From: Acidobacteriota bacterium
Lineage (GTDB): Bacteria; Acidobacteriota; Terriglobia; Bryobacterales; Bryobacteraceae
Assembly (NCBI GenBank): GCA_016213755.1
Contig: JACQZT010000333.1
Coordinates: forward strand, 1 to 39,324
DNA length: 39,324 nt
Direction: 5' to 3'
Below, piece after piece: positions 17,801 through 25,362 of the stretch. A program made the position numbers and the translations under genes. Position 1 is the first letter of the stretch; each line of letters begins with the position of its first letter. Below the pieces are notes generated by a model. It was not told the origin of the DNA and did not search any database. It saw only the letters and a list, made by a program, of their open reading frames with translations.

Positions 17801-17912
17801 GTCGCCCGGCAGTTTCCGGCCCGCTCCCGCCCAGCCCCCGCCGGGCGCGGCCTACGACCTGGAAGCGTACGGCCTGATGGGAGAGTTCCGAGTGGTTGAA
17901 ACCGCGCGCTGA
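14885..17912 (+). pseudogene. GH106-like alpha-L-rhamnosidase gene interrupted by a +1 frameshift
   Basis: Two track ORFs form one gene. The first (to 17899) carries a signal peptide (RRIPVLLLILAAAQG; GTG at 14885 chosen because the peptide starts there) and a glycoside-hydrolase body typical of GH106/rhamnosidase-like proteins (LKELFANPPMEYSTSPFLVW, GVRSVFIHPRPGM, IFTDEPNIIPPPGKL, GIQWTGHYWEHGWP). After LPLYSQAVS it runs out of frame. The true C-terminus continues in the frame of the 105-aa ORF (KVRLGAWHGTVAEVRVNGKP, LKNLLGPHHGKIN) to 17912. Removing one C from the run at 17553-17555 joins the frames as QAVS-YRCSYTLRRG. It could be a real mutation or a sequencing/assembly error. If functional, it would remove rhamnose from plant or bacterial glycans. 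Confidence 0.8.
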
Positions 17913-17965
17913 TTCCGATTTAGCTTTCCGAATCCTGGTTTTTGGCGTATTCTGGACTCGGACTT

Positions 17966-17989
17966 CCCTCCGGGCGCTAAGAAGGAGGG
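17966..17989 (+). promoter_or_regulatory. Hairpin able to sequester the ribosome site of the YbaK gene
   Basis: CCCTCC (17966-17971) can pair perfectly with GGAGGG (17984-17989) across a 12-base loop. The right arm is the Shine-Dalgarno sequence, four bases before the ATG at 17994. In RNA this would hide the ribosome site. Confidence 0.4.
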
Positions 17990-17993
17990 CACA

Positions 17994-18470
17994 ATGCCGA
18001 TTCTCGCCAAACTGCGGGAGATGCTCGACGCTTCGGACGTCTCCTATACGCATCATGTTCACCCGCTGGCCTATACGGCCCGGGAACTCGCTTCGGTCGA
18101 ACACATACCAACCCACGAGGTCGCCAAGGTGATTGTGTTTCTTGCCGATCCGGGCTACGGTATGGCCGTGCTGTGCGGCGACTCGCTGGTTGACGTGCTC
18201 GAACTTCGCTCCACGCTGGGCTACCAGCGTCTGCGGCTGGCCACCGAAGCCGAACTGGCGGAGTTGTTCCCCGACTGTGAACTGGGAGCCATGCCGCCGT
18301 TCGGGAACCTCTTCGGGTTGTCCGTATACGTCGACTCCCGGGTGGCGGGCGAAGAAACCATCGCTTTCAACGCGGGCACGCACCGCGACGTGGTCCTGAT
18401 GCGCTTCCAGGACTACCGGAACCTGGTCCAGCCGGAGGTGATCCACTTCGCGCGCCAGGCCGCCGCTTGA
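17994..18470 (+). CDS. YbaK/EbsC-family aminoacyl-tRNA deacylase
   Basis: 158-aa single-domain protein of the YbaK/ProX editing family, which hydrolyses mischarged aminoacyl-tRNAs in trans. Recognisable parts are MLDASDVSYTHHVHPLAYTA at the start, HEVAKVIVFLADPGYGMAVL with the conserved Lys of the active site, LATEAELAELFPDCELGAMP, and PPFGNLFGLSVYVDSRVAGE with the family's (P)PFG pattern. FNAGTHRDVVLMRFQDY closes the fold. AAGGAGGG lies four bases before the ATG. It stands alone between the rhamnosidase gene and a convergent gene. Substrate class (Cys-tRNA-Pro or other) cannot be told. Confidence 0.87.
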   Translation: MPILAKLREMLDASDVSYTHHVHPLAYTARELASVEHIPTHEVAKVIVFLADPGYGMAVLCGDSLVDVLELRSTLGYQRLRLATEAELAELFPDCELGAMPPFGNLFGLSVYVDSRVAGEETIAFNAGTHRDVVLMRFQDYRNLVQPEVIHFARQAAA

Positions 18471-18487
18471 CCTAATCTGGCGCGACC

Positions 18488-18532
18488 CCGTACATGCCGG
18501 GCGGCCGCCGCCCCGATGCCGGTCAAGTACGG
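18488..18532. terminator. Nested palindrome between convergent genes
   Basis: An outer CCGTAC...GTACGG and CCGG...CCGG pairing encloses a perfect GGGCGGC-c-GCCGCCC hairpin (18499-18513). It lies between the YbaK stop (18470) and the stop of the convergent gene (18541), the position of a bidirectional terminator, but it has no U-tract. Confidence 0.4.
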
Positions 18533-18540
18533 CGAGCGGA

Positions 18541-19173
18541 TCAGCGCGGGATGTCCGGCAGCTTGGGCGGCGGCGGCGGAGCGTAGCCGGCGGGAACCTG
18601 AAACAGCGCAGGGTCCGGCTCTCGCGCCTCGATGTACCGGCAGCGGGTGGTCTGCTGACCGAAGTCACCCGTCATCTTCCGCAGTACCGGCAGGTGCAGC
18701 CGGGTGCTGGTCCAGACTTCCGCGGTCGTAACCGGCGAGGGCGGCAGTTGCGGCGCCTGGGGCATCGACGGAGGCTGAGGGACGGCGGGCGGCTGCAACG
18801 TATACAGCTTGCCTTCCACTTCGTGGCCGTCGATGATCGACCGGCCCAGGTTCTGCACCTTGCTGATGGCCGCGGGTGGCGCAACGGCGCCCGCCAGCCC
18901 GGAAGGGTCGTACTGGCCCGCCGGCAGCTTCTGCATCGGAACCACGCTGACCGCTTTGGTCACGTGGTCCAGCATCGTCGTCTGCTGCGTAGCCAAGTCG
19001 AGTATCACCGTGGAATTGCCCGCATCGCAGCGAATCTTCCCTTCGGCCGAGCGGTACATTCTCGAGATGGATTCCTGGGGCGCGGCGCCGGGCTGGGCCG
19101 GCTGGAACGTGGTCACGCACTCGCCGATCACCGGCGGCAAAGACACTTGCGAAGGCTGTGTCACGGCACCCAC
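18541..19173 (-). CDS. Hypothetical proline-rich protein, possibly lacking its signal peptide
   Basis: 210 aa from a GTG three bases after the SDR stop. Family not recognised. The sequence looks like a secreted acidobacterial protein: repeated comments on a trait in motif form such as SRMYRSAEGKIRCDAGNSTV and ATQQTTMLDHVTKAVSVVPM, then a proline-rich linker (PQPPSMPQAPQLPPSPVTT), VLRKMTGDFGQQTTRCRYIE and a PPPPPKLPDIPR tail. Yet no signal peptide precedes it; an in-frame TAA lies just upstream of the GTG, and a Sec-like signal is not found in the other frames either. It may be cytoplasmic or a 5'-truncated relative of exported proteins. It follows the SDR gene closely on the same strand. Confidence 0.65.
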   Translation of the reverse strand: MGAVTQPSQVSLPPVIGECVTTFQPAQPGAAPQESISRMYRSAEGKIRCDAGNSTVILDLATQQTTMLDHVTKAVSVVPMQKLPAGQYDPSGLAGAVAPPAAISKVQNLGRSIIDGHEVEGKLYTLQPPAVPQPPSMPQAPQLPPSPVTTAEVWTSTRLHLPVLRKMTGDFGQQTTRCRYIEAREPDPALFQVPAGYAPPPPPKLPDIPR

Positions 19174-19176
19174 AGA

Positions 19177-20184
19177 TTACCACGTCCGCGCCGCGCGCAG
19201 GCCTCCCTCGTAAGCTTCGATGACCCTGTCCCAGGCCGCGCCGGCCTCCGCGTCCACCTGCCGGCGCGCGGGGTCGGCGTCGAACCAGGCCAGGGTCCGG
19301 CGGATGCCCTGTCCGAAGGGTACGGTGGCGCGAAAGCCGGGCACGAAGCACTTGATCTTACTGTTATCGAAGACCACGCTGACCGCCTTGTCTCCGATCA
19401 GCCCGCCCAGTTTGTCGGGCAGGCAGGCGCCGATAAAATCCGAGGGGATGTGGACCAGTCGCGGCTCCACGCCCGCGGCTGCGGCGGTGATCCGGTAGAA
19501 CTGGTCCCAGCACAGGACCTCGTCGGAGGTGATGTGAAAAGCGTGTCCAATCGCTTGTTCGTGGCCCAGCAAACCCACCAGGCCTTTCGCGAAATCGGTA
19601 TTGTGCGTGATGACCCACAGCGACGAGCCGTCGCCCGGCACAATGACCTTCTTGCCGCGGCGCATGCGGTCCACCGCGGTGTAGGACTTCGCCCAACTGT
19701 TGACCGCCAGCGCAATCTGCGTCTCGCCGTACGTGTGCGAGGGGCGCACGATGGTGACCGGGAAACCCTCCTCGCGATAGGCCCGCATCAGCCGCTCCTC
19801 GCAGGCGATCTTGTTCCGCGAATACTCCCAGTACGGGTTGGTCAGCGGCGTCGCCTCGGTGATGAGATAGTGCGTCGCCGGCTTCTGATAGGCGCTGGCG
19901 GAACTGATGAAGATGTACTGCCGCGTGCGTCCGCCAAACAGCGCCAGGTCGCGCTCCACGTGTGCGGGAGTGAACGCGATCCAGTCCACGACCACGTCGA
20001 ACGTCTCCTTCGTGAGCGCCTGCGGAGCGTCGTCGATGTCCGCGGTCAGCGTCTTCACCCCGGCGGGAAGCTCCGCCGCCCGGCGTCCGCGGGTCAATAG
20101 CGTCAGGTCGATCCCGCGCTCGGCCGCCAGCGCCGTGCAGGCCGTGCTGATGATTCCGGTTCCGCCGATGAAAAGAACCCGCAT
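19177..20184 (-). CDS. NAD-dependent epimerase/dehydratase (extended SDR)
   Basis: 335-aa Rossmann-fold enzyme. The nucleotide-binding loop is RVLFIGGTGIISTACTALAA near residue 2-21. The catalytic YxxxK appears as EYSRNK, with the supporting Ser in FISSASAYQKPA. VRPSHTYGETQ and the GDGSSLWVITHNTDFAKGLV stretch are typical of nucleotide-sugar epimerase-like SDRs. Substrate is unknown; the neighbours give no firm clue. The gene is divergent from the toxin-antitoxin pair, with 72 bases between the starts, and is followed after three bases by the hypothetical gene at 18541. Confidence 0.85.
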   Translation of the reverse strand: MRVLFIGGTGIISTACTALAAERGIDLTLLTRGRRAAELPAGVKTLTADIDDAPQALTKETFDVVVDWIAFTPAHVERDLALFGGRTRQYIFISSASAYQKPATHYLITEATPLTNPYWEYSRNKIACEERLMRAYREEGFPVTIVRPSHTYGETQIALAVNSWAKSYTAVDRMRRGKKVIVPGDGSSLWVITHNTDFAKGLVGLLGHEQAIGHAFHITSDEVLCWDQFYRITAAAAGVEPRLVHIPSDFIGACLPDKLGGLIGDKAVSVVFDNSKIKCFVPGFRATVPFGQGIRRTLAWFDADPARRQVDAEAGAAWDRVIEAYEGGLRAARTW

Positions 20185-20224
20185 GGAAACCTTTGTAGCA
20201 GACTATCGCCGCGTCCCCTTGCCG

Positions 20225-20255
20225 ATACGTATTGACCCGGATGTACAATACGTAT
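20225..20255 (+). promoter_or_regulatory. Operator/promoter of the toxin-antitoxin pair
   Basis: ATACGTATTG (20225-20234) and CAATACGTAT (20246-20255) are perfect 10-bp inverted repeats with an 11-base spacer, so the half-sites repeat every 21 bases, two helical turns. The sequence TACAAT (20244-20249) inside is a good -10 box and would place the transcript start at about 20256, next to the GTG at 20257. This fits autorepression by the RHH antitoxin on a leaderless mRNA. Confidence 0.65.
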
Positions 20256-20256
20256 A

Positions 20257-20484
20257 GTGCCGAAGCTGACTTTGAGTGTAGACGAATCCGTGGTGTCGCG
20301 AGCCAAGAGCTACGCCCGCCGCAGGGGCACTTCGGTCTCGAAGCTGGTCGAAAACTACCTGAAGACCCTGGCCGCCCCCGCCGAGAGCGGGGAAGATCCC
20401 CCCATCCTGAGGTCGCTGCGAGGAATTCTCAAGAAGGGCGATCGCGAAGCGTACCGGAAGCACCTGGCGGATAAATACTTGTGA
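20257..20484 (+). CDS. Ribbon-helix-helix antitoxin (VapB-like)
   Basis: 75-aa protein. The N-terminus KLTLSVDESVVSRAKSYARR is a beta strand plus helix of ribbon-helix-helix type, and RRGTSVSKLVENYLKTLAAP forms the second helix. The C-terminal part (ILRSLRGILKKGDREAYRKH) would bind the toxin. It starts at GTG without a ribosome site, right behind a palindromic operator with an embedded -10 box. Its TGA overlaps the GTG of the PIN-domain gene (GTGA). It neutralises the toxin and probably represses the pair. Confidence 0.83.
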   Translation: MPKLTLSVDESVVSRAKSYARRRGTSVSKLVENYLKTLAAPAESGEDPPILRSLRGILKKGDREAYRKHLADKYL

Positions 20485-20897
20485 AGCGATTCCTGGTCGA
20501 CATCAACGTCATCCTCGACGTTCTGCTGGACCGGCAACCTCACGCCGAGGCCAGCGCTCGGGTGTGGGCCGCGATTGAAACCGGCAAGGTCGCAGGCGCC
20601 CTGGCTGCGCACGCAATCACGACCATCCACTACCTCGTGCGCAGGGAGAGAGGCGCCTCGGTAGCCCGACGAGCGGTGACCGCCCTGCCGAAAGTGTTTC
20701 GAATTGTCGCCGTCGGCGAGGAAGTGATTCGTGCGGCGCTCCTGTTACCCGGCCTGGACTTCGAGGATAACGTAACCGCGGCCGCGGCCCACATGGCGGG
20801 CTGCGACGCCATCGTGACTCGAGATCCGAAAGGCTATCCGAATTCGCCCGTTCCGGCGATAACGCCCGAAGCGGCGGCCGAGTGGCTCTCAGCCTGA
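20481..20897 (+). CDS. PIN-domain toxin (VapC-like ribonuclease)
   Basis: 138-aa PIN domain. The acidic metal-binding residues are seen in FLVDINVILDVLLDRQP (Asp7 and Asp13) and later in DFEDNVTAAAAHMAGCDAIV and TRDPKGYPNSPVPAITPEAA. VapC-type toxins cut specific RNAs, often tRNAs, with Mg2+. The GTG start overlaps the antitoxin stop, giving coupled synthesis. The pair sits between the SDR gene and the rhamnonate-dehydratase-like gene with no mobile-element marks. RNA target unknown. Confidence 0.87.
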   Translation: MKRFLVDINVILDVLLDRQPHAEASARVWAAIETGKVAGALAAHAITTIHYLVRRERGASVARRAVTALPKVFRIVAVGEEVIRAALLLPGLDFEDNVTAAAAHMAGCDAIVTRDPKGYPNSPVPAITPEAAAEWLSA

Positions 20898-20949
20898 ACT
20901 GCTACGATATGGAGCGGTTGCGGAAGTCGCTCTCGCACCGGGAGGCATT

Positions 20950-22191
20950 ATGCATCGCCGAGATTTCCTGCGCGCCGCCCCGCTGGCGGGCGGTGCGGGA
21001 CTGCTGCCGCCGGCGTTCGCGGCGGAAACGAGCAAACTCAAAATCACCAGCGTGCGGCTGGTGCGAACCAAGCCCCGGCGTCCCGTGCCATCTTACCGCC
21101 CCGCTCCGGGTTCGTGGTCCACGGGCGGGGTGGAAGTGGCCAATCCGATGTCGATCTACCCGGAGTACAAGGCGCAGCGCTCGCTGTTCCAGCCCGACCC
21201 CGGGAAGCTGGGCGGATTCACGGTGGAGATCGCCACCGACAAGGGGGTGAAGGGTTACGGCAGCGGCGGCACGGGGGGCGGCCAGGTGGTGGAGCAGCAC
21301 TTCACCAAGCTTCTGCTGGGCGAAGACCCCTTCAACGTCGAGCGCATCTGGGACATCCTGTGGCGTTCGAGCATGTCCTATGGCCGGGCGGGCATCGCCA
21401 TCAACGCCATTAGCGGAGTGGACCTGGCGCTATGGGACCTCATCGGCAACGCGCTCCAGATGCCCGTATACAAGCTGTTGGGCGGCGAAACCAAGGCCCG
21501 CATTCCGGCTTACTGCACGGGCAACGACATCGAGCAGCACATCGCCTTCGGCTACAAGCGGCTCAAGCTGGCCATCCCGCACGGCCCGGCCGACGGCCGC
21601 GAAGGGCAGCTTAAGAACGTCGAACTGGTGAAGCGCACGCGCGAGGCGCTGGGTCCCGCCGGCGACATCATGCTGGATTGCTGGATGGCCTGGACCGAGC
21701 GCTACACGCTGGAGATGGCCGAAATGGTGGCGCCCTACCGGGTTTATTGGATGGAAGAGTGCTTGCAGCCGCACGACTACGAAGGGTTCGGCCGGCTCAA
21801 CGCGCAAATCCAATCCACCCGCATTGTCACCGGCGAGCACGAGTATACGCGCTACGGGTTCCGAAAGCTGCTGGAGCACCGCTCGGCTTCCATCTGGCAG
21901 CCAGACATCCACTGGTGCGGAGGTCTCACCGAACTGCGCCGCATCGCCGCGCTGGCCGCCGCTTACGACATCCCGGTGATTCCCCACGGGGGCGGCGGGC
22001 AGGACTCGGTGCATTTCATCCTGGCCACCGTGAATTCGCCCTGGGCCGAACTGTTTATGCCCGCGCCCGGAGGCCCGCCGGAGGTCTACCGGCGCTACGA
22101 GGAAGACAACCAGATCACGCGCGGGCCCGAAGGCATCTACATGCGCCCGTCCGAACGGCCCGGCTTCGGCTGGGACTTCGACGCCGCCTGA
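20950..22191 (+). CDS. L-rhamnonate dehydratase-like enolase-superfamily enzyme with Tat signal
   Basis: 413 aa. N-terminal Tat-type signal HRRDFLRAAPLAGGAGLLPP. The mature enzyme fits the mandelate racemase/enolase superfamily: LGGFTVEIATDKGVKGYGSG, AINAISGVDLALWDLIGNAL, and metal ligands Asp243 (MLDCWMAW), Glu269 (MEECLQP) and Glu296 (GEHEYTRYGF), with His297 and His346 (IPHGGG) as acid/base. In RhmD of E. coli the corresponding residues are D226, E252, E280, H281 and H329, so spacing agrees closely. WCGGLTELRRIAALA also matches RhmD. RhmD dehydrates L-rhamnonate to 2-keto-3-deoxy-L-rhamnonate. GGGAGGC precedes the ATG. A GH106-like gene lies nearby. Its Tat signal is unusual for this class. 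Substrate assignment is by motif only. Confidence 0.84.
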   Translation: MHRRDFLRAAPLAGGAGLLPPAFAAETSKLKITSVRLVRTKPRRPVPSYRPAPGSWSTGGVEVANPMSIYPEYKAQRSLFQPDPGKLGGFTVEIATDKGVKGYGSGGTGGGQVVEQHFTKLLLGEDPFNVERIWDILWRSSMSYGRAGIAINAISGVDLALWDLIGNALQMPVYKLLGGETKARIPAYCTGNDIEQHIAFGYKRLKLAIPHGPADGREGQLKNVELVKRTREALGPAGDIMLDCWMAWTERYTLEMAEMVAPYRVYWMEECLQPHDYEGFGRLNAQIQSTRIVTGEHEYTRYGFRKLLEHRSASIWQPDIHWCGGLTELRRIAALAAAYDIPVIPHGGGGQDSVHFILATVNSPWAELFMPAPGGPPEVYRRYEEDNQITRGPEGIYMRPSERPGFGWDFDAA

Positions 22192-22206
22192 GTTTCGCGC
22201 GACAGG

Positions 22207-25200
22207 CTACGAAACCCCGAAACTCAGGTCTTGCGCCAGCGTGGGCAGGAAATCGGGCGTGGTTTGCAGGTAGAAGTGCCCGCCGTCGAAGATGCGGGCC
22301 GCGAACGAGCCGCTGGTCTGGCAGTTCCAGGCCTCGACGTGCTCTTCGCGCACGTTCGGGTCGGCGGCGCCGCCGTAGGCGCGCAGGGCGAAGCCGAAGG
22401 GCAGCTCGGGGGTGTAGACGTAGTTGCGGTAGAGCGCCGTGTCGGCCCGCAGCACGGGCGCCAGCACGCGCATCAACCCGTCGTTTTCGAGCACCTCGGC
22501 GGGCACGCCTTCCAGGCGGCGCAGTTGCGCGCGGAACTCCTCGTCGGCGGGGGGCGGCAGAGGCGTCCAGCCTTCCCGAAACTGCGGGGCGCGCGCGCCG
22601 GAAACGATCAGGCCGCGCGGCAGCGCCTTGCCGTTGCGCCGCAAGTGGCGGGCCAGTTCGAAAGCCACCGCGGCGCCCATGCTGTGTCCGAAGAAAACGA
22701 AAGGCCGGTCCAGCAGCGGGCGGATCGCCCCGCCCAGGGCCGCGACGAGCGCCTCCATGCGCTCGAAGGGCGCTTCCGCCGAGCGGCTCTCGCGCCCCGG
22801 CAAGCGCACAGGGCAAACCAGCACGCCCGCCGGCAGTGCGGATTGCCAGCGTGCGAACGCCGCCGCGCCCCCGCCCGCGTGCGGGAAACAGAACAGGCGC
22901 ACGTCGCCGGCGGCCTCCGCGCCGGGGAACCAGGAAGCCGTGCTGGCGCGCTGGCGCAGTAGAATCGACAGCAGGCGGCGCCGCTCCGGAGACAGATTCT
23001 CGACTGGGGCGGCGCGTTTGGGCCGGCGGCGCGTCTCTTCGAGCAGCGCCTCGAAAGGCTCCACGCTCAGGCTTTCGGCGTACGCCAGCGCGGCGGCGCG
23101 CGAGGCGCGAGAGATTTCCTCCCAATGCGCGCGGTCGCCGAGCAGCCGCTCGAGCGCCTCGCGCCAGGGCGAAAGATCCTGCTCGGGAGCCTGGGCCAGC
23201 GGCACCATCTGCTCGTCCAGGCTGGGCTGGTAACTCGCGATGGGACGCACCGGGATCAGGTACGGCACGCCCATCTTCGCTTCCGGAATGCCGCCCACGT
23301 CGGAGGCGATGACCGGCACGCCGGCGAGCATCGCTTCCACCACGATGCGCGAGCGCGCCTCGGCCCACAGCGACGGCGCCAGCAGCACCCGCGTTTGCTC
23401 CAGCAGGCGGGCGATATCGTCCACCGGATCCAGCAGCGTGACGTTGGGCCGGGCGGCCAGCGCGGCGCGGTCTCGCTCGTTCGTTCCCCAGGTGGGGACG
23501 GCCGCGAAACGCACTTGCGGCAGCGCATCCGCCAGCGCGAGGAAAATCGAGATGCCCTTCACAATGCAAGGGTTCACCATGGTCGCGAACGGGCTGTCGA
23601 AACGGCCCAGCGCGGGCCGGGAGCCGGCCTCGAGCAGCGAAATGGGAACGTGCACGGCGTCCATCGCGCCATGGCGGCGCACATAGGAAGCCACGTACTC
23701 GCTCACGCCAACCACGCAGTCGGCGCGGCGCAGTTGCGCGGTCTTGGATTCGCTCGGGAAGGCTGAATCCGGGCCGAAGGGCACGGCCAGGGTGGCACGC
23801 ACCAGGTACACCACGCGGGCTTGGGAGCGCAGCGCGGTCTCGAACAGCATCTGCGCCGGGTCGTCCGTCGAAGTGAGGATGACGCCGGGCTGAAACGTCT
23901 CCGCCTCCTGCGCGAAGGAAGCGCGCATGGGCGCATCGGCCACCACCGTCACCGCCACGCCGCCCAGGGTGAAGCGCACCAGGCCCGCCTGTGCCGCGGC
24001 CTCGACGCCCCGCCGCGCCAGTTCTTCGAGATACAGACGCTGGGCTTCGGCGCCGAAGCGGGGGATGCGGGCCACCACGCGGCATTCGTGACCGCGCGCC
24101 GCCAGCGCCTCCATCAGCAGGCGGTTGGATTTGTCCCCGCCGCCGTGAGCCGGAAAGTACATCGAATTCTGCGCCAGCAGGATGCGCATCCCGGGGCGAG
24201 CGCGAAGTTGGCCCGCCAGCAGGTGTTCCAGCGCGCCGGCGCCGATGCCGCGGACGAACTCGGCGGCCCGCTCGCGAGCCAGCGCCGATTCGCGCTCGTA
24301 CAGCGCGCGGTCGGAGAGCAGCGTCGAGAGTGCCCCGGCCCAGGGCTCGGCATCCAGCGCGGGCAGCACCGGGCGCGGCATGCCGCGTTCGTCGAAAGCC
24401 GCCTGGTAGCGCGGGATGGGCGGCGCGGGCACGACGAAACCCGTTCCCAGCTTGGCCTCGCGCAGCCCGCCCGAGTCGCTCGCAATCACCGGGATGCCGC
24501 GCAGCATGGCCTCGACGACAATCAGCCCGAAGCCCTCGTACCACAGCGAGGGCATCAGCAGCACGCGTGTCCGCTCGAGCAGCGCGCCGATGTCGCGCGC
24601 GTTGGGCAGCGCTTCGACGTTGGGCAGCCGCTCCAGCTTCCGGCGATCTTCCGCCGTGGTTCCCCATCCGGGAACCCATCCGAAGCCGAGGTCCGGGAAG
24701 CGTTCCGCCAGCGCGGCGAACAGGTCGATGCCTTTCACCGCGCAGGGATTGATCATGGTGACCAAACCGCTCTCGAAGCGCGCGCGCACGGGCCAGGGGC
24801 CCGGACCGTAGATGGGCGGGTGGATGACCGCCGCCTCGCGCCCCAGGTGCTCGCGAACGTAGCCCGCCATGTGCCGGCCAATCACGACGATCACGGCCGA
24901 CCCGGCCAGCAGGCGCGCGGCCTGCGGATCGGGATTCCAGCTCTCGGGGCCGAAGGGGAAGAACTGCGGCGTGTGCGCCAGGAAGACCACCCGGCCGGGC
25001 GCCGCGGCGTGCGCCTCCCGCAAAAGGAGATGGCCCAAATCCTCCGAGGAAACCAGCACCCAGTCGGGCTGGAACTCGCGCACCTGTTCGCTCAACAGCC
25101 GCACCCGGCGCGACGGCTCTTCCACGCCCATCACCGCAATGCTTCCACGCAGCGAATGCTCGACGCCGTCGCGGACGTCCACGCTTCCGACACCCTCCTG

Positions 25201-25362
25201 CCGCATTTGTTCGCGCTTGCCGGGCGAATCGGGGATGGTGGCGCAAACCACGCGGCACTGGTGCCCGGCCGCGGCCAGCTCGTCCAGCCAGGCCAGGTTG
25301 GCGCGCGTGGCGCCGCCCCGAGGGGGAGCGTAACTGGCGCTGGCCGTTAGCAGGATCTTCAT
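22207..25362 (-). CDS. Fusion protein: two GT4 glycosyltransferases plus type II thioesterase
   Basis: 1051 aa from the ATG at 25362; the track's 1333-aa version extends into FkbH shadow. Residues 1 to about 385 are a GT4-type transferase (N-terminal AxxYAPPRGGATRANL, C-terminal EGFGLIVVEAM E-x7-E motif). Residues 392 to about 780 are a second copy (MYFPAHGGGDKSNRLLMEAL, EARSRIVVEAM). Residues about 820-1051 are a type II thioesterase (RLFCFPHAGGGAAAFARWQ; catalytic Ser894 in GHSMG, His1029 in GGHFYL), which in NRPS/PKS loci removes aberrant acyl groups from carrier proteins or helps transfer the product. Its ATG overlaps the TGA of the FkbH-ACP gene (ATGA). Sugar donor and acceptor are unknown. 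No assembly-line enzymes are near. Confidence 0.87.
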   Translation of the reverse strand: MKILLTASASYAPPRGGATRANLAWLDELAAAGHQCRVVCATIPDSPGKREQMRQEGVGSVDVRDGVEHSLRGSIAVMGVEEPSRRVRLLSEQVREFQPDWVLVSSEDLGHLLLREAHAAAPGRVVFLAHTPQFFPFGPESWNPDPQAARLLAGSAVIVVIGRHMAGYVREHLGREAAVIHPPIYGPGPWPVRARFESGLVTMINPCAVKGIDLFAALAERFPDLGFGWVPGWGTTAEDRRKLERLPNVEALPNARDIGALLERTRVLLMPSLWYEGFGLIVVEAMLRGIPVIASDSGGLREAKLGTGFVVPAPPIPRYQAAFDERGMPRPVLPALDAEPWAGALSTLLSDRALYERESALARERAAEFVRGIGAGALEHLLAGQLRARPGMRILLAQNSMYFPAHGGGDKSNRLLMEALAARGHECRVVARIPRFGAEAQRLYLEELARRGVEAAAQAGLVRFTLGGVAVTVVADAPMRASFAQEAETFQPGVILTSTDDPAQMLFETALRSQARVVYLVRATLAVPFGPDSAFPSESKTAQLRRADCVVGVSEYVASYVRRHGAMDAVHVPISLLEAGSRPALGRFDSPFATMVNPCIVKGISIFLALADALPQVRFAAVPTWGTNERDRAALAARPNVTLLDPVDDIARLLEQTRVLLAPSLWAEARSRIVVEAMLAGVPVIASDVGGIPEAKMGVPYLIPVRPIASYQPSLDEQMVPLAQAPEQDLSPWREALERLLGDRAHWEEISRASRAAALAYAESLSVEPFEALLEETRRRPKRAAPVENLSPERRRLLSILLRQRASTASWFPGAEAAGDVRLFCFPHAGGGAAAFARWQSALPAGVLVCPVRLPGRESRSAEAPFERMEALVAALGGAIRPLLDRPFVFFGHSMGAAVAFELARHLRRNGKALPRGLIVSGARAPQFREGWTPLPPPADEEFRAQLRRLEGVPAEVLENDGLMRVLAPVLRADTALYRNYVYTPELPFGFALRAYGGAADPNVREEHVEAWNCQTSGSFAARIFDGGHFYLQTTPDFLPTLAQDLSFGVS

